Origin: Desulfovermiculus sp041686195
GTDB taxonomy: Bacteria; Desulfobacterota; Desulfovibrionia; Desulfovibrionales; Desulfothermaceae
DNA: 57,032 nucleotides
NCBI GenBank assembly: GCA_041686195.1
Contig: JAWLEI010000011.1
Span: 1 to 57,032 of the forward strand
Reading direction: 5' to 3'
Numbering within the stretch: position 1 is the stretch's first letter; every line of letters begins with the position of its first letter. A program made the position numbers and the translations under genes. Shown in pieces: positions 1-8,896 of this stretch. Below the pieces are notes generated by a model. That model searched no databases and had not been told where the DNA came from. It saw only the letters and a program-made list of their open reading frames with translations.

Positions 1-79
1 GCCTTTTTGGATACAAATTTTAAAACGTGCTGAAAACCCCAAAATGTCTCTGGATACTTGGGATAAAGCATGAGTACCT

Positions 80-760
80 TCATTTCTTGTCCCCCTTTAC
101 TTTTTGTCCTCCTGTCCTCTCCGGCCAGGGAGAACAGCATCGTCCAGGAGCAAATCCAGCCTGAAACGCTTGTCGTAAGGTAAAAAATCCTTGTTTGTTC
201 TTGGCATGAATGGCCTGGCCAAAGGTACACTCCTGGGTATGAAATCTCTTGCTGCGCCGATTTCCTACAAATGGCCCCCTGTCTTCAGGCAAGGAGAGTA
301 TTGTGCCCCAAAACCCAACTCCGTCCTTCATGGCTCGCCGCTGCAGAGGCAGCAAATCATTACATGCTGCCTGTTCCTTTGGGGACCAGGGACAGACAAA
401 GGCCGCACCTTTGGCCACTAAGGCCTTGTTCACTGCTGTGCCATCCGCCAGCTTGACTGTGCCGAGCAGACGATCAAAACGATCTGTATCACCAGCATGC
501 ACATCAACGACCACCCCGGACATCAATTCCACTGCACACTGCCTGGACCGCTGGGCGTAATATTGGCCCGGTTGATCGTCCCGGCTCAGTTCAGGGGCAT
601 CGATATTTATCAGGCGCACGGTATGTCCGGTACTCAAAATAATGGTGTCCCCGTCCACCACCCAGCGCACCCGGGCCGTCAACTCCTCTGCTCCGGCCCA
701 AGCATGTATTAGACACAAAACAACTACTGCCAACCCGGTACATACCGCCCTTGTGCGCAT
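80..760 (-). CDS. secreted thermonuclease-like (SNase fold) protein
   Basis: Predicted staphylococcal-nuclease-fold phosphodiesterase, exported. From the chosen ATG the protein is 226 residues: a basic N-terminus and a hydrophobic stretch ending near AWAG (signal peptide), then the SNase core with VVDGDTI, RLINIDAPE and FDRLLGTV, the usual positions of the calcium-binding Asp and catalytic Arg/Glu residues. A C-terminal extension of about 60 residues carries KRFHTQEC and a terminal Cys-Cys pair, similar to the small Cys/His tail of some bacterial SNase proteins; its role is unknown. The start is preferred because GGGGAGG lies 6 nt upstream; longer in-frame starts run through a tandem repeat and lack this site. 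It follows the rpoD terminator and stands alone. Family call is firm; substrate (DNA or RNA, self or foreign) is not known. Confidence 0.85.
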   Translation of the reverse strand: MRTRAVCTGLAVVVLCLIHAWAGAEELTARVRWVVDGDTIILSTGHTVRLINIDAPELSRDDQPGQYYAQRSRQCAVELMSGVVVDVHAGDTDRFDRLLGTVKLADGTAVNKALVAKGAAFVCPWSPKEQAACNDLLPLQRRAMKDGVGFWGTILSLPEDRGPFVGNRRSKRFHTQECTFGQAIHAKNKQGFFTLRQAFQAGFAPGRCCSPWPERTGGQKVKGDKK

Positions 761-813
761 AGGCATCCTCCCCGGCCTTGTTCGTACAGTCTTCCCGGGC
801 TCATACCTCTTGA

Positions 814-852
814 ACATCTCGACATTTCCGCCTACATCTCGACATTTTCGCC
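814..852. repeat. tandem 19-bp repeat upstream of nuclease gene
   Basis: Two 19-bp units, identical except for one base, lie head to tail with one base between them (minus-strand reading GGCGAAAATGTCGAGATGT then GGCGGAAATGTCGAGATGT). They sit about 50 bp before the nuclease start and next to a run of eight T residues. They could be a regulatory direct repeat or the edge of a decayed mobile element; nothing here decides between these. Confidence 0.7.
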
Positions 853-1003
853 TTTTTTTTGGTGGCCGCATATTTTTAACATCAAATTAACACATAACTC
901 CTGAAGAAACAATAGCCTATGAAAAGCTCAATCTGAGGTGCATGCGATGTACAAGACTCTCTTGCCTTAAAAAATACATGTTCATCAATGCTCGGGCTCA
1001 AGA

Positions 1004-1037
1004 AATAAAAAAGGGAGCAAAGTAAAACTCTGCTCCC
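1004..1037 (-). terminator. Rho-independent terminator of the rpoD run
   Basis: On the minus strand a 7-bp stem, GGGAGCA paired with TGCTCCC around an 11-nt loop, is followed directly by an uninterrupted T-rich tract. It lies 24 bp after the rpoD stop codon, so it ends the mutS2-dnaG-rpoD transcript and separates it from the nuclease gene. Confidence 0.9.
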
Positions 1038-1061
1038 TCGCATCTTCTTCCCACTTTGCCC

Positions 1062-2825
1062 TCACCCTTCATAGTAGGAGCGAAGTATCTGGCTCCGGGA
1101 GGGATGCTTGAGCTTCCGCAAGGCCTTGGCCTCAATCTGCCGGATCCTCTCCCGGGTTACATTAAACAGCTTTCCTACCTCTTCCAGGGTATGGTCGGAA
1201 CGCTCCCCGATTCCAAAGCGTTTGCGCAAGACCTGTTCTTCGCGGGGGGTGAGTTCAGACAAGAGCTGTTGGATTTGGTCTCCCAGCTTGGTGTGCACCA
1301 CTTCATCGGCCGGAGCCAGGGCTCTCTTATCTTCGATAAAATCTCCAAGGCTGGAATCCTCTTCATCTCCGATCGGTGTCTCCAGAGAGATGGGCTCCTT
1401 GGCGATGCGCAGGACTTTTTTCACCTTTTCCAGAGGATAATCCATTCGTTCGGCGATCTCTTCCGGCAAGGGATCCCGGCCCAATTCCTGGACCAGATAC
1501 CGGGAAGTGCGCACCAGCTTGTTTATGGTTTCAATCATATGCACCGGGATACGAATAGTCCGGGCCTGATCGGCAATGGCCCGGGTAATGGCCTGCCGGA
1601 TCCACCAGGTGGCGTACGTGGAAAACTTGTATCCCCGCTGATATTCAAATTTGTCCACCGCTTTCATCAGCCCGATGTTTCCCTCCTGGATCAAATCCAG
1701 AAACTGCAGTCCACGGTTGGTGTATTTCTTGGCAATGCTGACCACCAGTCGCAGATTGGCTCGAATGAGCTCCTGCTTGGCCCGCAGGGCCATGCGATTT
1801 CCATTCTCCATCCGCCACAGGATATCTTCCAGTTCGTGGACGTCATGGCAGCATTTCTCCTCCAGGCGCTGCAGGATTTCCTGCTTTCCAGTGAGCATTT
1901 CCTTGAAAGAAAAAACCTCTTCCACAGTCATGCCCAGCTCGTCGGCCAGAACCACTGGATTGACCTCCCGCCGGTCCAATTGGCCAAAGAGCTCTTCGAT
2001 TTCCTGCTGGGTCTTGCCTACTGAGAGGATGTAGGCTGAATAGTCCCGCTGGCAGTTGTTCATCTGCCGCACATAATCGCTTATATTCTCAATGATCTCG
2101 TCAATGAGCTTCTTTTCCAGCTTTATGGCCACCAGCCGGTCTACGATCTCATGCTTGTACTCTATGATTCGATCCTGAACTCCCCGCACACGCTTGCTCA
2201 GAGTGGCAGTCTCTCCTACCTTGGTATACACGCCTTTTTTCTTGCGGAAGATCTGCCTGATCTCATCCAGGAGATTAATCACCCGCTGACGTTGGTTCAT
2301 CTCCTCTTCAGTCGGATCGTCCTCTTCTATGGTTTTAACCACATCCTTGAGTTTGGCATTGCCTTTTTTCAGTTCCTCACCTACGCCGATTAAATACTCA
2401 ATGGCCACCGGAACCTCGGCCAAGGCATACAAGACCTCGAGCTCACCAGCCTCGATCTTTTTGGCAATCCGCACTTCTCCATCCCGATCCAACAAGGGAA
2501 CCAAACCCATTTCGTGCAGATACATGCGCACGGGATCAGAACTGCGGGACAGCTCCTGGGCATCTTCATCCTCTTCCGTGCTGCTGCTTTGGCTCTCCAG
2601 TTCCAGGCCCACTTCCCTGGGCATGACCTCGATTTTCTTGTTGTTGTTCTCATCAACAATTGCGATTTCCAACTGCTGAAAAATTGTAATGATCTCTTCA
2701 ATCTGTTCCGGCTCGCTCACCTCAGCCGGTAAGGCCTCGTTGAGTTCTTCAAAGGTCAAGTACCCTTTTTGCTTGCCTTTGGCGATCAGGGTCTTGATCT
2801 GTTGAATGTCCTTAATGGTGCTCAT
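1062..2825 (-). CDS. rpoD: RNA polymerase primary sigma factor (sigma-70)
   Basis: Housekeeping sigma factor that directs core RNA polymerase to -35/-10 promoters. The 587 residues show the complete RpoD layout: an N-terminal region 1.1 (about 1-75), an acidic linker, region 1.2 beginning DPVRMYLHEMG (residue 97 on), a non-conserved spacer, region 2 with the TWWIRQAITRAIADQARTIR promoter-melting and -10 helix, region 3, and region 4.2 with the VTRERIRQIEAKALRKL helix-turn-helix. Its ATG overlaps the dnaG stop by 4 bp (ATGA), implying translational coupling, and a strong terminator follows. Length and motifs match the primary sigma factor rather than an alternative one. Confidence 0.98.
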   Translation of the reverse strand: MSTIKDIQQIKTLIAKGKQKGYLTFEELNEALPAEVSEPEQIEEIITIFQQLEIAIVDENNNKKIEVMPREVGLELESQSSSTEEDEDAQELSRSSDPVRMYLHEMGLVPLLDRDGEVRIAKKIEAGELEVLYALAEVPVAIEYLIGVGEELKKGNAKLKDVVKTIEEDDPTEEEMNQRQRVINLLDEIRQIFRKKKGVYTKVGETATLSKRVRGVQDRIIEYKHEIVDRLVAIKLEKKLIDEIIENISDYVRQMNNCQRDYSAYILSVGKTQQEIEELFGQLDRREVNPVVLADELGMTVEEVFSFKEMLTGKQEILQRLEEKCCHDVHELEDILWRMENGNRMALRAKQELIRANLRLVVSIAKKYTNRGLQFLDLIQEGNIGLMKAVDKFEYQRGYKFSTYATWWIRQAITRAIADQARTIRIPVHMIETINKLVRTSRYLVQELGRDPLPEEIAERMDYPLEKVKKVLRIAKEPISLETPIGDEEDSSLGDFIEDKRALAPADEVVHTKLGDQIQQLLSELTPREEQVLRKRFGIGERSDHTLEEVGKLFNVTRERIRQIEAKALRKLKHPSRSQILRSYYEG

Positions 2826-4534
2826 TTAGCCCCCTTCAGAAATTGACTGTATGCACTCAGTAACCTGGCCACCTCTGCCTCGTCCCCCCGTTCCTGGGCT
2901 TGAGCTATGGCTGCCTTGAGTTTCTGTTTTGTATGCTGTTCCCGGCCGTGGACTAATAAACTGCGAATATCCTCCCAAACAGCCTGGTCTTTTTCCGGAT
3001 TTTCCCCTTGTAATTGACAGGTGACGAAAAAAGCCTTTTCCCCTTCATCCAAAAAAGGCAAAATATTTTCTGAACCATGTGTGCACAGCTTGTCCCAAAA
3101 TCTTCGCCCCCGATCTGTGCGCAAAAGATCGGCCAGCCCCTGGGCCCTGAGCTTCGGCAAATACTGCGGGCAACGGACGGCAAAGGCCAGAAGCTCACGA
3201 TCCCGCTGTCCAGAGGCCTGAAAACCGACTGCACCCTTTGCTTTTGAGTGCGGCCGGTATGGACCCTGAGCATCCTGCAGAGCACTGCGCAATTCAGATT
3301 CGGAAATATGCAGTCCCTCAGCCAGGCGGGGCAGATAGTAGGCCCTCCATGATGTCTGGCTCAGAGAGGAGAGAAACCGAACCGCCCAGGACATGATGTC
3401 CTTAGGTGCTGCATTGTGAGTAATCATGTGCAGGCAAAAGGCAAGACCTTCCTCCGCCTTGTGCATCAACTCTTGCAGGACTTCTGGGCCTTGGCTGCGC
3501 AGCAGGCTGTCTACATCTTCACTCTCCGGCAGACTGACCACCCAAACCTTGAGACCGGCAGCCAAAATCATCTCCGCGCTGCGCAGAGCAGCCTGCTGCC
3601 CCGCTCTATCTCCGTCAAAAATCAGGACCACACGTGTACAGAGCCCAGCCAGGCGACGTACTTGAGTGGAGGTCAATGACGTCCCTAATACTCCGCAGGA
3701 ATTTTCAAACCCAAACTGGGCCAGGGTGAGCACATCGGCGTATCCCTCGGTCAGCAAGGCCTGTTTGCTTTGAGTCACACTGCGCCGGGCCTGCTCCAGG
3801 CCGTAAAGGAGATCCCCCTTTTTAAATATCGGCGTCTCGCTGCTGTTTAAATACTTGGGATCGCCCTGGCCCACTATGCGCCCCCCATAGGCCACGACCT
3901 TCCCCCCCAGGTTATGGATGGGGAACATGATCCTGGACCGGAAGCGATCATAGATGCGACCGTTTTGGTTTTGCGAGAGCAGCCCGGCCTGCACTCCCTG
4001 CTCCGGGGCATATCCTTTCTGGACCAGACAGGTTTTCAAATTGTTCCAGGCCATGGGCGCCCAGCCCAATCCAAAGCGGTCAATTATTTCCTGATCGAAC
4101 CCACGTTCCTGGAGATAATCTCTGGCCGCCTGCCCCTGTCTGCTGCCCAGGGCCTGTTGAAAAACGTTTTGGGCCAGGGCGTGCATGTCCAGGCATTGTT
4201 TGCGCAGCCGAGCCTGACCGCCGGCATGTGAATCACCCTGTGTGTTCAGCTCCACCCCGGCTTCCCCAGCCAGCTCCCTTACAGCTTCAACAAAATCCAG
4301 TCCATTGATTTGGCTGTAAAAATCAATCACATCTCCGGAGGCATGGCATCCGAAGCAGTAGAATAAACCCCGTTCCGGATGTACGCTCAGAGACGGCTGG
4401 CTCTCTTGATGGAAAGGGCACACTCCCATCCACCGCTCTCCGGCCTGACGCAGAGAAACATAGCGCCGGACCAGATCCAAAAAATCAATTCTTTCCTTTA
4501 TGGCCTGAATTTGTTCTGGGTTTACCTTGGGCAT
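2822..4534 (-). CDS. dnaG: DNA primase
   Basis: Synthesises RNA primers at the replication fork. The 570-residue protein has the CHC2 zinc-binding domain (CPFHQESQPSLSV then FYCFGCHASGDVI, giving Cys-His-Cys-Cys), the catalytic TOPRIM core with the conserved Glu in LLTEGYADVL and the DGD motif in VVLIFDGDRAG, and a C-terminal helical domain that would contact DnaB. The ATG reading MPKVNPEQIQ is chosen over an in-frame GTG 15 nt upstream because GGTGGGG precedes it and the family normally begins this way. It lies between mutS2 (122 bp gap) and rpoD (4-bp overlap), in the macromolecular-synthesis gene group. Confidence 0.97.
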   Translation of the reverse strand: MPKVNPEQIQAIKERIDFLDLVRRYVSLRQAGERWMGVCPFHQESQPSLSVHPERGLFYCFGCHASGDVIDFYSQINGLDFVEAVRELAGEAGVELNTQGDSHAGGQARLRKQCLDMHALAQNVFQQALGSRQGQAARDYLQERGFDQEIIDRFGLGWAPMAWNNLKTCLVQKGYAPEQGVQAGLLSQNQNGRIYDRFRSRIMFPIHNLGGKVVAYGGRIVGQGDPKYLNSSETPIFKKGDLLYGLEQARRSVTQSKQALLTEGYADVLTLAQFGFENSCGVLGTSLTSTQVRRLAGLCTRVVLIFDGDRAGQQAALRSAEMILAAGLKVWVVSLPESEDVDSLLRSQGPEVLQELMHKAEEGLAFCLHMITHNAAPKDIMSWAVRFLSSLSQTSWRAYYLPRLAEGLHISESELRSALQDAQGPYRPHSKAKGAVGFQASGQRDRELLAFAVRCPQYLPKLRAQGLADLLRTDRGRRFWDKLCTHGSENILPFLDEGEKAFFVTCQLQGENPEKDQAVWEDIRSLLVHGREQHTKQKLKAAIAQAQERGDEAEVARLLSAYSQFLKGAK

Positions 4535-4656
4535 ATCATCTGACCCCACCCCAGAAGATGAAGATTTCGGGTCTTTATCCAGTTCATAGACCTCTCCTCC
4601 CTGGCAGGATCTTTGCGCCTTGGTATCCTGTGGACAATGCCCGATCTCACCCGTAC

Positions 4657-6960
4657 CTATTCCAGGCGGACAATGGTCAGTCCATCTCCTCCGTGTTCTT
4701 CGCTGGCCAGAGAGTACTCTTTGATCTCCGGCATCCGGGCCAGCTCCTCCTGAACCGCCGTACGCAAAGTCCCGGTTCCCCGGCCATGAATGATCTCCAG
4801 CTCATTACGCCCTTGCAACAGGGCCTGATCCACTTGCTGCTGCAGGACAGCAACAGCCTCATCAGCTCTCAGGCCCCGAAGATCAACGCGGCCGGAGGCA
4901 CCAGACCCGGAAGAAGTGGGGGCAGGGGATGGACTGAAGCGCTGACCCATCTCCTTCCCGCCCCGGGACTCAACTTCAGTCTCAGGCACCCAGAGGGTTA
5001 CTCCACCCAAGTCCAGCTTGATGCGCTCCTTTTTGCGGTCCAGTTCGAGTACCAGGCCGGATCTGCCCCAGGGCCGGTAATAAACCTGGTCTCCGGCTTG
5101 CAAGGCTTGTTGGCCTTGGTGACTCTTTTCGCTTGTCCGGGTGGATATCAGCTCTTCCTGTAATCTTTTCTTTTCCGCAGCCAAATCCCGCAAGGCCTGC
5201 TTGCGCTGCTGCTTGCCGGCCTTCCATTGGGCCACCACCTCCCGGGAATTCTGCCTGATCTCTTCCAGCAAGTTCTGGGCCTGCTGCTCCAGCTTGTGCT
5301 TCAGCCGTTTCTGTTCTTTTTCCAGGGCCTTTTTCCGATCTTGCAGCTCTTGAATTTCCTGCTCCCTGGCCACAGCCAACTCATTGAGCCGGCTCATAAG
5401 CTTTCCGGAATCCTTGCCATCCAGCAGGAGATACTCCTCTGCCCTTTCAAGGATTTCTCCGGGCAGCCCCCGTTCCCGGGCTACATCCAGGGCCCTGCTG
5501 CCTCCGACCTGATCGTAGCCCAAAGTATACAACGGCAACTGGGTCTTGGGATCAAAAAGTACACTTGCTGCCCGGACCTGATCCCGGGTCAGGCCATAGG
5601 CCTTTAAGGCCGGGAAGTGGGTTGCAGCTACTGTCCACACCGATCTTTCCAGAAGGGCGTCCATAACCGCCTGGGCCAGGGCTGCTCCCTGACTGGGATC
5701 TGTCCCCGCCCCGAACTCATCCAGCAGCACGAGACTGGCTGCGTCCATATCCGGCCATTTTGCGTGAAAGTGATCGATCTGAGCGGTAAATGTGCTCTGA
5801 TGCTCCTGCAAGCTCTGTTCATCCCCGATAAAGACAAATATCTGCTCCCACAAAGGCAGACTGCTTCCTTCCTGGACCGGCACGGGCAAAGCACTCAGGG
5901 CCATCAGACCGATCAAGCCCAGTGTCTTCAGACAGACGGTCTTTCCTCCGGAATTTCCACCACTGATGATCAAGCCGCGCTGACCGGGCCCAAGCTCAAT
6001 ATCCACAGGCTGAACATCTTCCTGATTGAGAACGAGCAGGGGATGTCGAGCCTGGCGCAGCTGTAAGGGCTGTTCTTGACCCGGCCTTAAGCTTTGGCCT
6101 TGAATATCTCCAGCCAAAAGCACTTTGGCCAGCAAAACATCCAGATGAACCATCCTGGAAAAGACCAGACGAATGCGTTGCCCATCTTGGCTGACCAGAG
6201 AAGTTAAGGACTGCAGAACACGCTGTCTGGCCTCCCGTTCCTCTTGCCTGAGCTCCTGCAAGGTATTGTTCAGCTCCACCAGGAGCATAGGCTCAAAATA
6301 ACAGGTCTCTCCGGTCTGGGAGTAGTCATGGATGATGCCTTGCAGTCGGCCCTTGAAATTCGATTTTATTGCCAACACATATCGATCGGCGGAAATAGTC
6401 AGATATTCGTCTTGGAGGTAGGTCCCGATCTTTTCTTGACGCAGATATTCAGTAACTTTCTGAGTACATTGGCTATGAATGCGCCGTATCTCCTGCCGAA
6501 CGGAAAGGAGTTCCGGACTGCTTTCGTCCCTGAGGCCTCCCTCGGGATCCAGACACCTATGAAGGGCCATCCAGCTCTTCTCGGGCCAGACAACATCGTT
6601 CATGTGCGTATGCACGGCAGGGAACTGCTCTTTATCCAGACGACCAAGTACAGTACGAGCCTGGTCAGCGGCCTGGAGCAGGGTTTTAACTCCCCACAGA
6701 CCGTCTTCATCAAGGACCATCTCCTGCTGGAGGCAGGAAAAAATGCCTTCCATTTCTGGAAATGCAGTTACGGCCCTGGCCAGTTCCTCAGCTGCTTGCA
6801 AAGCCTCGGTAAGCAGTTCGTTCTCAACGCTCAGATGCTGGGCATCAGATAATGGGCCCAGGTCCAGGCAGGCCCTGGCTCCAGGTTCAGAGCGGGCATA
6901 ACCCTGAACATGGTCCAGAAGATCATAATAATCTAAAAGGCGAAGGGTTCGCGATTCCAT
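4657..6960 (-). CDS. mutS2: MutS2 family DNA/ribosome-associated ATPase with Smr domain
   Basis: MutS2 proteins are MutS-like ATPases with a C-terminal Smr nuclease domain; in characterised bacteria they have been linked to suppression of recombination and to rescue of collided ribosomes. At 767 residues it has the normal length. Visible parts: core and clamp domains (about 1-310), Walker A region IISGGNSGGKTVCLKTLG (GGN in place of the commoner GPN), Walker B with LVLLDEFGAGTDPSQGAA, a long coiled coil rich in Glu/Lys/Gln, a small KOW-like segment, and the Smr domain with VDLRGLRADEAV and EIIHGRGTGTLR. It precedes dnaG and rpoD in the same orientation and is separated from rpsU by a terminator. 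Confidence 0.95.
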   Translation of the reverse strand: MESRTLRLLDYYDLLDHVQGYARSEPGARACLDLGPLSDAQHLSVENELLTEALQAAEELARAVTAFPEMEGIFSCLQQEMVLDEDGLWGVKTLLQAADQARTVLGRLDKEQFPAVHTHMNDVVWPEKSWMALHRCLDPEGGLRDESSPELLSVRQEIRRIHSQCTQKVTEYLRQEKIGTYLQDEYLTISADRYVLAIKSNFKGRLQGIIHDYSQTGETCYFEPMLLVELNNTLQELRQEEREARQRVLQSLTSLVSQDGQRIRLVFSRMVHLDVLLAKVLLAGDIQGQSLRPGQEQPLQLRQARHPLLVLNQEDVQPVDIELGPGQRGLIISGGNSGGKTVCLKTLGLIGLMALSALPVPVQEGSSLPLWEQIFVFIGDEQSLQEHQSTFTAQIDHFHAKWPDMDAASLVLLDEFGAGTDPSQGAALAQAVMDALLERSVWTVAATHFPALKAYGLTRDQVRAASVLFDPKTQLPLYTLGYDQVGGSRALDVARERGLPGEILERAEEYLLLDGKDSGKLMSRLNELAVAREQEIQELQDRKKALEKEQKRLKHKLEQQAQNLLEEIRQNSREVVAQWKAGKQQRKQALRDLAAEKKRLQEELISTRTSEKSHQGQQALQAGDQVYYRPWGRSGLVLELDRKKERIKLDLGGVTLWVPETEVESRGGKEMGQRFSPSPAPTSSGSGASGRVDLRGLRADEAVAVLQQQVDQALLQGRNELEIIHGRGTGTLRTAVQEELARMPEIKEYSLASEEHGGDGLTIVRLE

Positions 6961-7052
6961 ACTGGTGTTCTCAATCCCTGGAGGGCAGATCCCTGGACCC
7001 CCATAAGGATCTTTATCTAAGGCATGAAGTCTTTGCTGGTTTCAAGAATGGA

Positions 7053-7070
7053 GGTTACAGATATGTAACC
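7053..7070. promoter_or_regulatory. dyad GGTTACA-N4-TGTAACC upstream of mutS2
   Basis: A perfect 7-bp inverted repeat with a 4-bp centre (GGTTACA GATA TGTAACC) lies about 95 bp before the mutS2 start, between the rpsU terminator and mutS2. It is operator-like in size and place. A similar dyad, GGTTGCA-N5-TGCAACC, occurs before the lipoprotein gene near position 19240. No regulator is identified. Confidence 0.5.
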
Positions 7071-7141
7071 GTCTCAAATATATGGACATTATGAACATGA
7101 GGATGTGAAAAGCATCAAACACTTGAGCAATTGTGCTTGGA

Positions 7142-7178
7142 AACAAGAACAGGGCGGACCAGCACAGATCCGCCCTGT
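7142..7178 (-). terminator. terminator after rpsU
   Basis: A perfect 9-bp GC-rich stem (CAGGGCGGA with TCCGCCCTG, 10-nt loop) followed on the minus strand by a T-rich stretch (TTCTTGTTT). It starts 17 bp after the rpsU stop codon. As in the classic rpsU-dnaG-rpoD arrangement it would limit read-through from rpsU into the replication and sigma-factor genes. Confidence 0.85.
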
Positions 7179-7194
7179 ACATGAAAAGAGTCGG

Positions 7195-7398
7195 CTAGGA
7201 TCCCATCCGGGCCTTGCGCATTTTTTTCATCATTCGCTTGCGAGCCGCAGCTTCTTTCTTTTTGCGCTGCACACTCGGTTTTTCATAGTGTTGGCGTTTT
7301 TTCAGCTCTGATAAGATGCCGGATTTCTCACATTGTTTTTTGAACTTGCGCAATGCATAGTCAAAATTGTCATTATCATTGAGGATGATGCCAGGCAA
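7195..7398 (-). CDS. rpsU: 30S ribosomal protein bS21
   Basis: Small basic protein of the 30S platform, involved in initiation on structured mRNAs. The 67 residues fit the family: an N-terminal NFDYALRKFKKQCEKSGIL segment, the conserved HYEKPSVQRKKK, and a Lys/Arg-rich C-terminus. The start is TTG, supported by AAGGAGGTGA, a nearly perfect match to the anti-Shine-Dalgarno sequence, 9 nt upstream; no ATG or GTG is available nearby. A consensus-like promoter lies about 95 bp upstream and a terminator follows, so the gene appears to be its own transcription unit. Confidence 0.96.
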   Translation of the reverse strand: MPGIILNDNDNFDYALRKFKKQCEKSGILSELKKRQHYEKPSVQRKKKEAAARKRMMKKMRKARMGS

Positions 7399-7493
7399 AC
7401 GTCGTCACCTCCTTTTCCCTGAATTTGATTTTCGGGGCACGACCAGAAAAGAATATAATAATATATCCCAAAAATCAGCAATAGGCAATACAT

Positions 7494-7521
7494 ATCATAA
7501 GACATGAAAATAAGTTGTCAA
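7494..7521 (-). promoter_or_regulatory. sigma-70 promoter of rpsU
   Basis: On the minus strand TTGACA (perfect -35) is followed after 16 bp by TATGAT (5 of 6 to TATAAT). The expected transcription start is near 7487, giving a leader of about 90 nt before the rpsU TTG codon. Confidence 0.8.
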
Positions 7522-7531
7522 CACCTGGGTG

Positions 7532-7556
7532 GCAGGATATTGCCGTCCTGCTGCCC
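7532..7556 (-). terminator. possible weak terminator after the HU gene
   Basis: GCAGGA and TCCTGC can form a 6-bp stem (extendable with mismatches) 16 bp after the HU stop codon. There is no T tract, so this is only a candidate end point between HU and the rpsU promoter. Confidence 0.3.
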
Positions 7557-7571
7557 CCTAAACGCTGCTTT

Positions 7572-7844
7572 CTACCGGATGGCATCTTTGAGCAATTTGC
7601 CCGGCCGGAATTTGACGACCTTTGCCGCAGGGATGGTAATCTCATCACCTGTTTGCGGATTGCGGCCCTTCCGTTCTTTTCGATCCTCCACCTGAAATGT
7701 GCCAAACCCGGTCAAAGTCAGCTTTCCTTCCCGGACCAGGATGTCTTCAATGGCTGACAGACAGGCATTGAGGGCCCTTTCCGAATCTGCTTTGGTCAGT
7801 TCCGACTTTTCAGCCACCTTGGCGATCAAGTCTGCTTTGGTCAT
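7572..7844 (-). CDS. hup: HU family nucleoid DNA-binding protein
   Basis: Histone-like dimeric protein that bends and packs DNA. The 90 residues follow the HU fold: helices in the first half (MTKADLIAKVAEKSELTKAD), the GFGTFQVEDRKERKGRNPQTG segment containing the DNA-binding beta arm start with its conserved RxGRNPxTG-like motif, and FRPGKLLKDAI at the end. AGGAGG lies 7 nt before the ATG. It stands alone upstream of rpsU. HU and IHF subunits are close relatives; length and lack of IHF-specific features favour HU. Confidence 0.94.
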   Translation of the reverse strand: MTKADLIAKVAEKSELTKADSERALNACLSAIEDILVREGKLTLTGFGTFQVEDRKERKGRNPQTGDEITIPAAKVVKFRPGKLLKDAIR

Positions 7845-8047
7845 AGGTCTTCCTCCTTTCGCATTGTTTGAAAAAACTTGCCATCACAGTCACATATCAA
7901 CTTTCCTCTCTCGTGCCCTCTGCATAGATCCAGGTCTCAGCCGAGGTCCTGCCACGCCAATTCCATGACCAAAACCCAAAAAGTGGCATTTGTCAAGGGT
8001 TTCCAGGGATCAGAAACGGATAAAAGGAAAAATTCGCCCCTCGAACT

Positions 8048-8896
8048 TTATTTATCTCTTTTGGACTGAGAAGGAAAAACCCTCTGAGATAATGACAAAA
8101 ACTCCCTGGGCGTCATGTCTTCAGGTCTGGCCTGAGGCCGCACTCCGTGTTCCGCAAACCAGGCCTGTACAGATTCGGACCACAGGCTGCGCAAAGAGGT
8201 CTTTAATTGTTTTCTTCTCTGCTGGAAGCACACCCGCAAGAGAGCGGCCAAGGCTCTTCTCTGGTCTTGATTCGGGTGAACGGCCTTAGGATACAGGGAA
8301 ACAACTGCTGAATCCACCTTTGGCCGAGGCCGAAAAACAAGAGGTCCGAGAACAAACTCCAGCCGGGGCTGGGCAAAATTTTGCACCCACACTGACAGCG
8401 CCCCGTACTCTTTTCTTCCAGGTCGTGCAGTCAGACGCAATCCGACTTCTTTTTGTATTGTAAAGACCATGCCACTGGCTTCCGAAAAACTGCTCACAAT
8501 ATCCCAAATCAAGGGTGAAGCGATATTGTAGGGCAGATTTCCGATCACCTTACCAAATCCGGCCCGGTGAAGCTGGTCCCACTGGATACCAGAGGCATCA
8601 GCAGCGATGACATCAATATCAGGCCACTTTTCTTTCAATTCCCGGGCCAGGGCCAGATCCTTCTCAACTCCCGCCACCTGAGCCCCGCTTTGGAGCAGGA
8701 ATTGACTCAATGCTCCCTGGCCGGGGCCGATTTCCAGCACCTTGTCAGCGGGCTGGAGATTGAGACGTCCTACGATTTTACGAGCCACATTGGGATCAAC
8801 CAAAAAATTCTGGCCCAGTTTTTTTTTGGCCCGAGTTCTCATATCAGTGCCGGGCAGGCCACGCTCTTTTTCCTCCACCTGGAATTTGCTGCTCAC
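8048..8896 (-). CDS. rsmA: 16S rRNA dimethyladenosine transferase (KsgA)
   Basis: Dimethylates the two adjacent adenosines in the 3'-terminal hairpin of 16S rRNA using S-adenosylmethionine, a late step of 30S assembly. Seen in the sequence: KKLGQNFLVDPNVA, the SAM-binding LEIGPGQGALSQFL, an acidic residue after strand 2, and the catalytic NLPYNIASPLI (family NLPYxxx). A C-terminal helical domain follows. The GTG start overlaps the otsA stop (GTGA), suggesting coupled translation; an in-frame ATG 54 nt downstream (MRTRAKKK) would give 264 residues and is also credible because neither has a clear ribosome-binding site. Function is secure, start is not. Confidence 0.95.
   Translation of the reverse strand: MSSKFQVEEKERGLPGTDMRTRAKKKLGQNFLVDPNVARKIVGRLNLQPADKVLEIGPGQGALSQFLLQSGAQVAGVEKDLALARELKEKWPDIDVIAADASGIQWDQLHRAGFGKVIGNLPYNIASPLIWDIVSSFSEASGMVFTIQKEVGLRLTARPGRKEYGALSVWVQNFAQPRLEFVLGPLVFRPRPKVDSAVVSLYPKAVHPNQDQRRALAALLRVCFQQRRKQLKTSLRSLWSESVQAWFAEHGVRPQARPEDMTPREFLSLSQRVFPSQSKRDK

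Noticed and set aside
7968..7996. TTGACA upstream of the HU gene
   Set aside because: The -35 match is perfect but no acceptable -10 hexamer lies 16-18 bp downstream.
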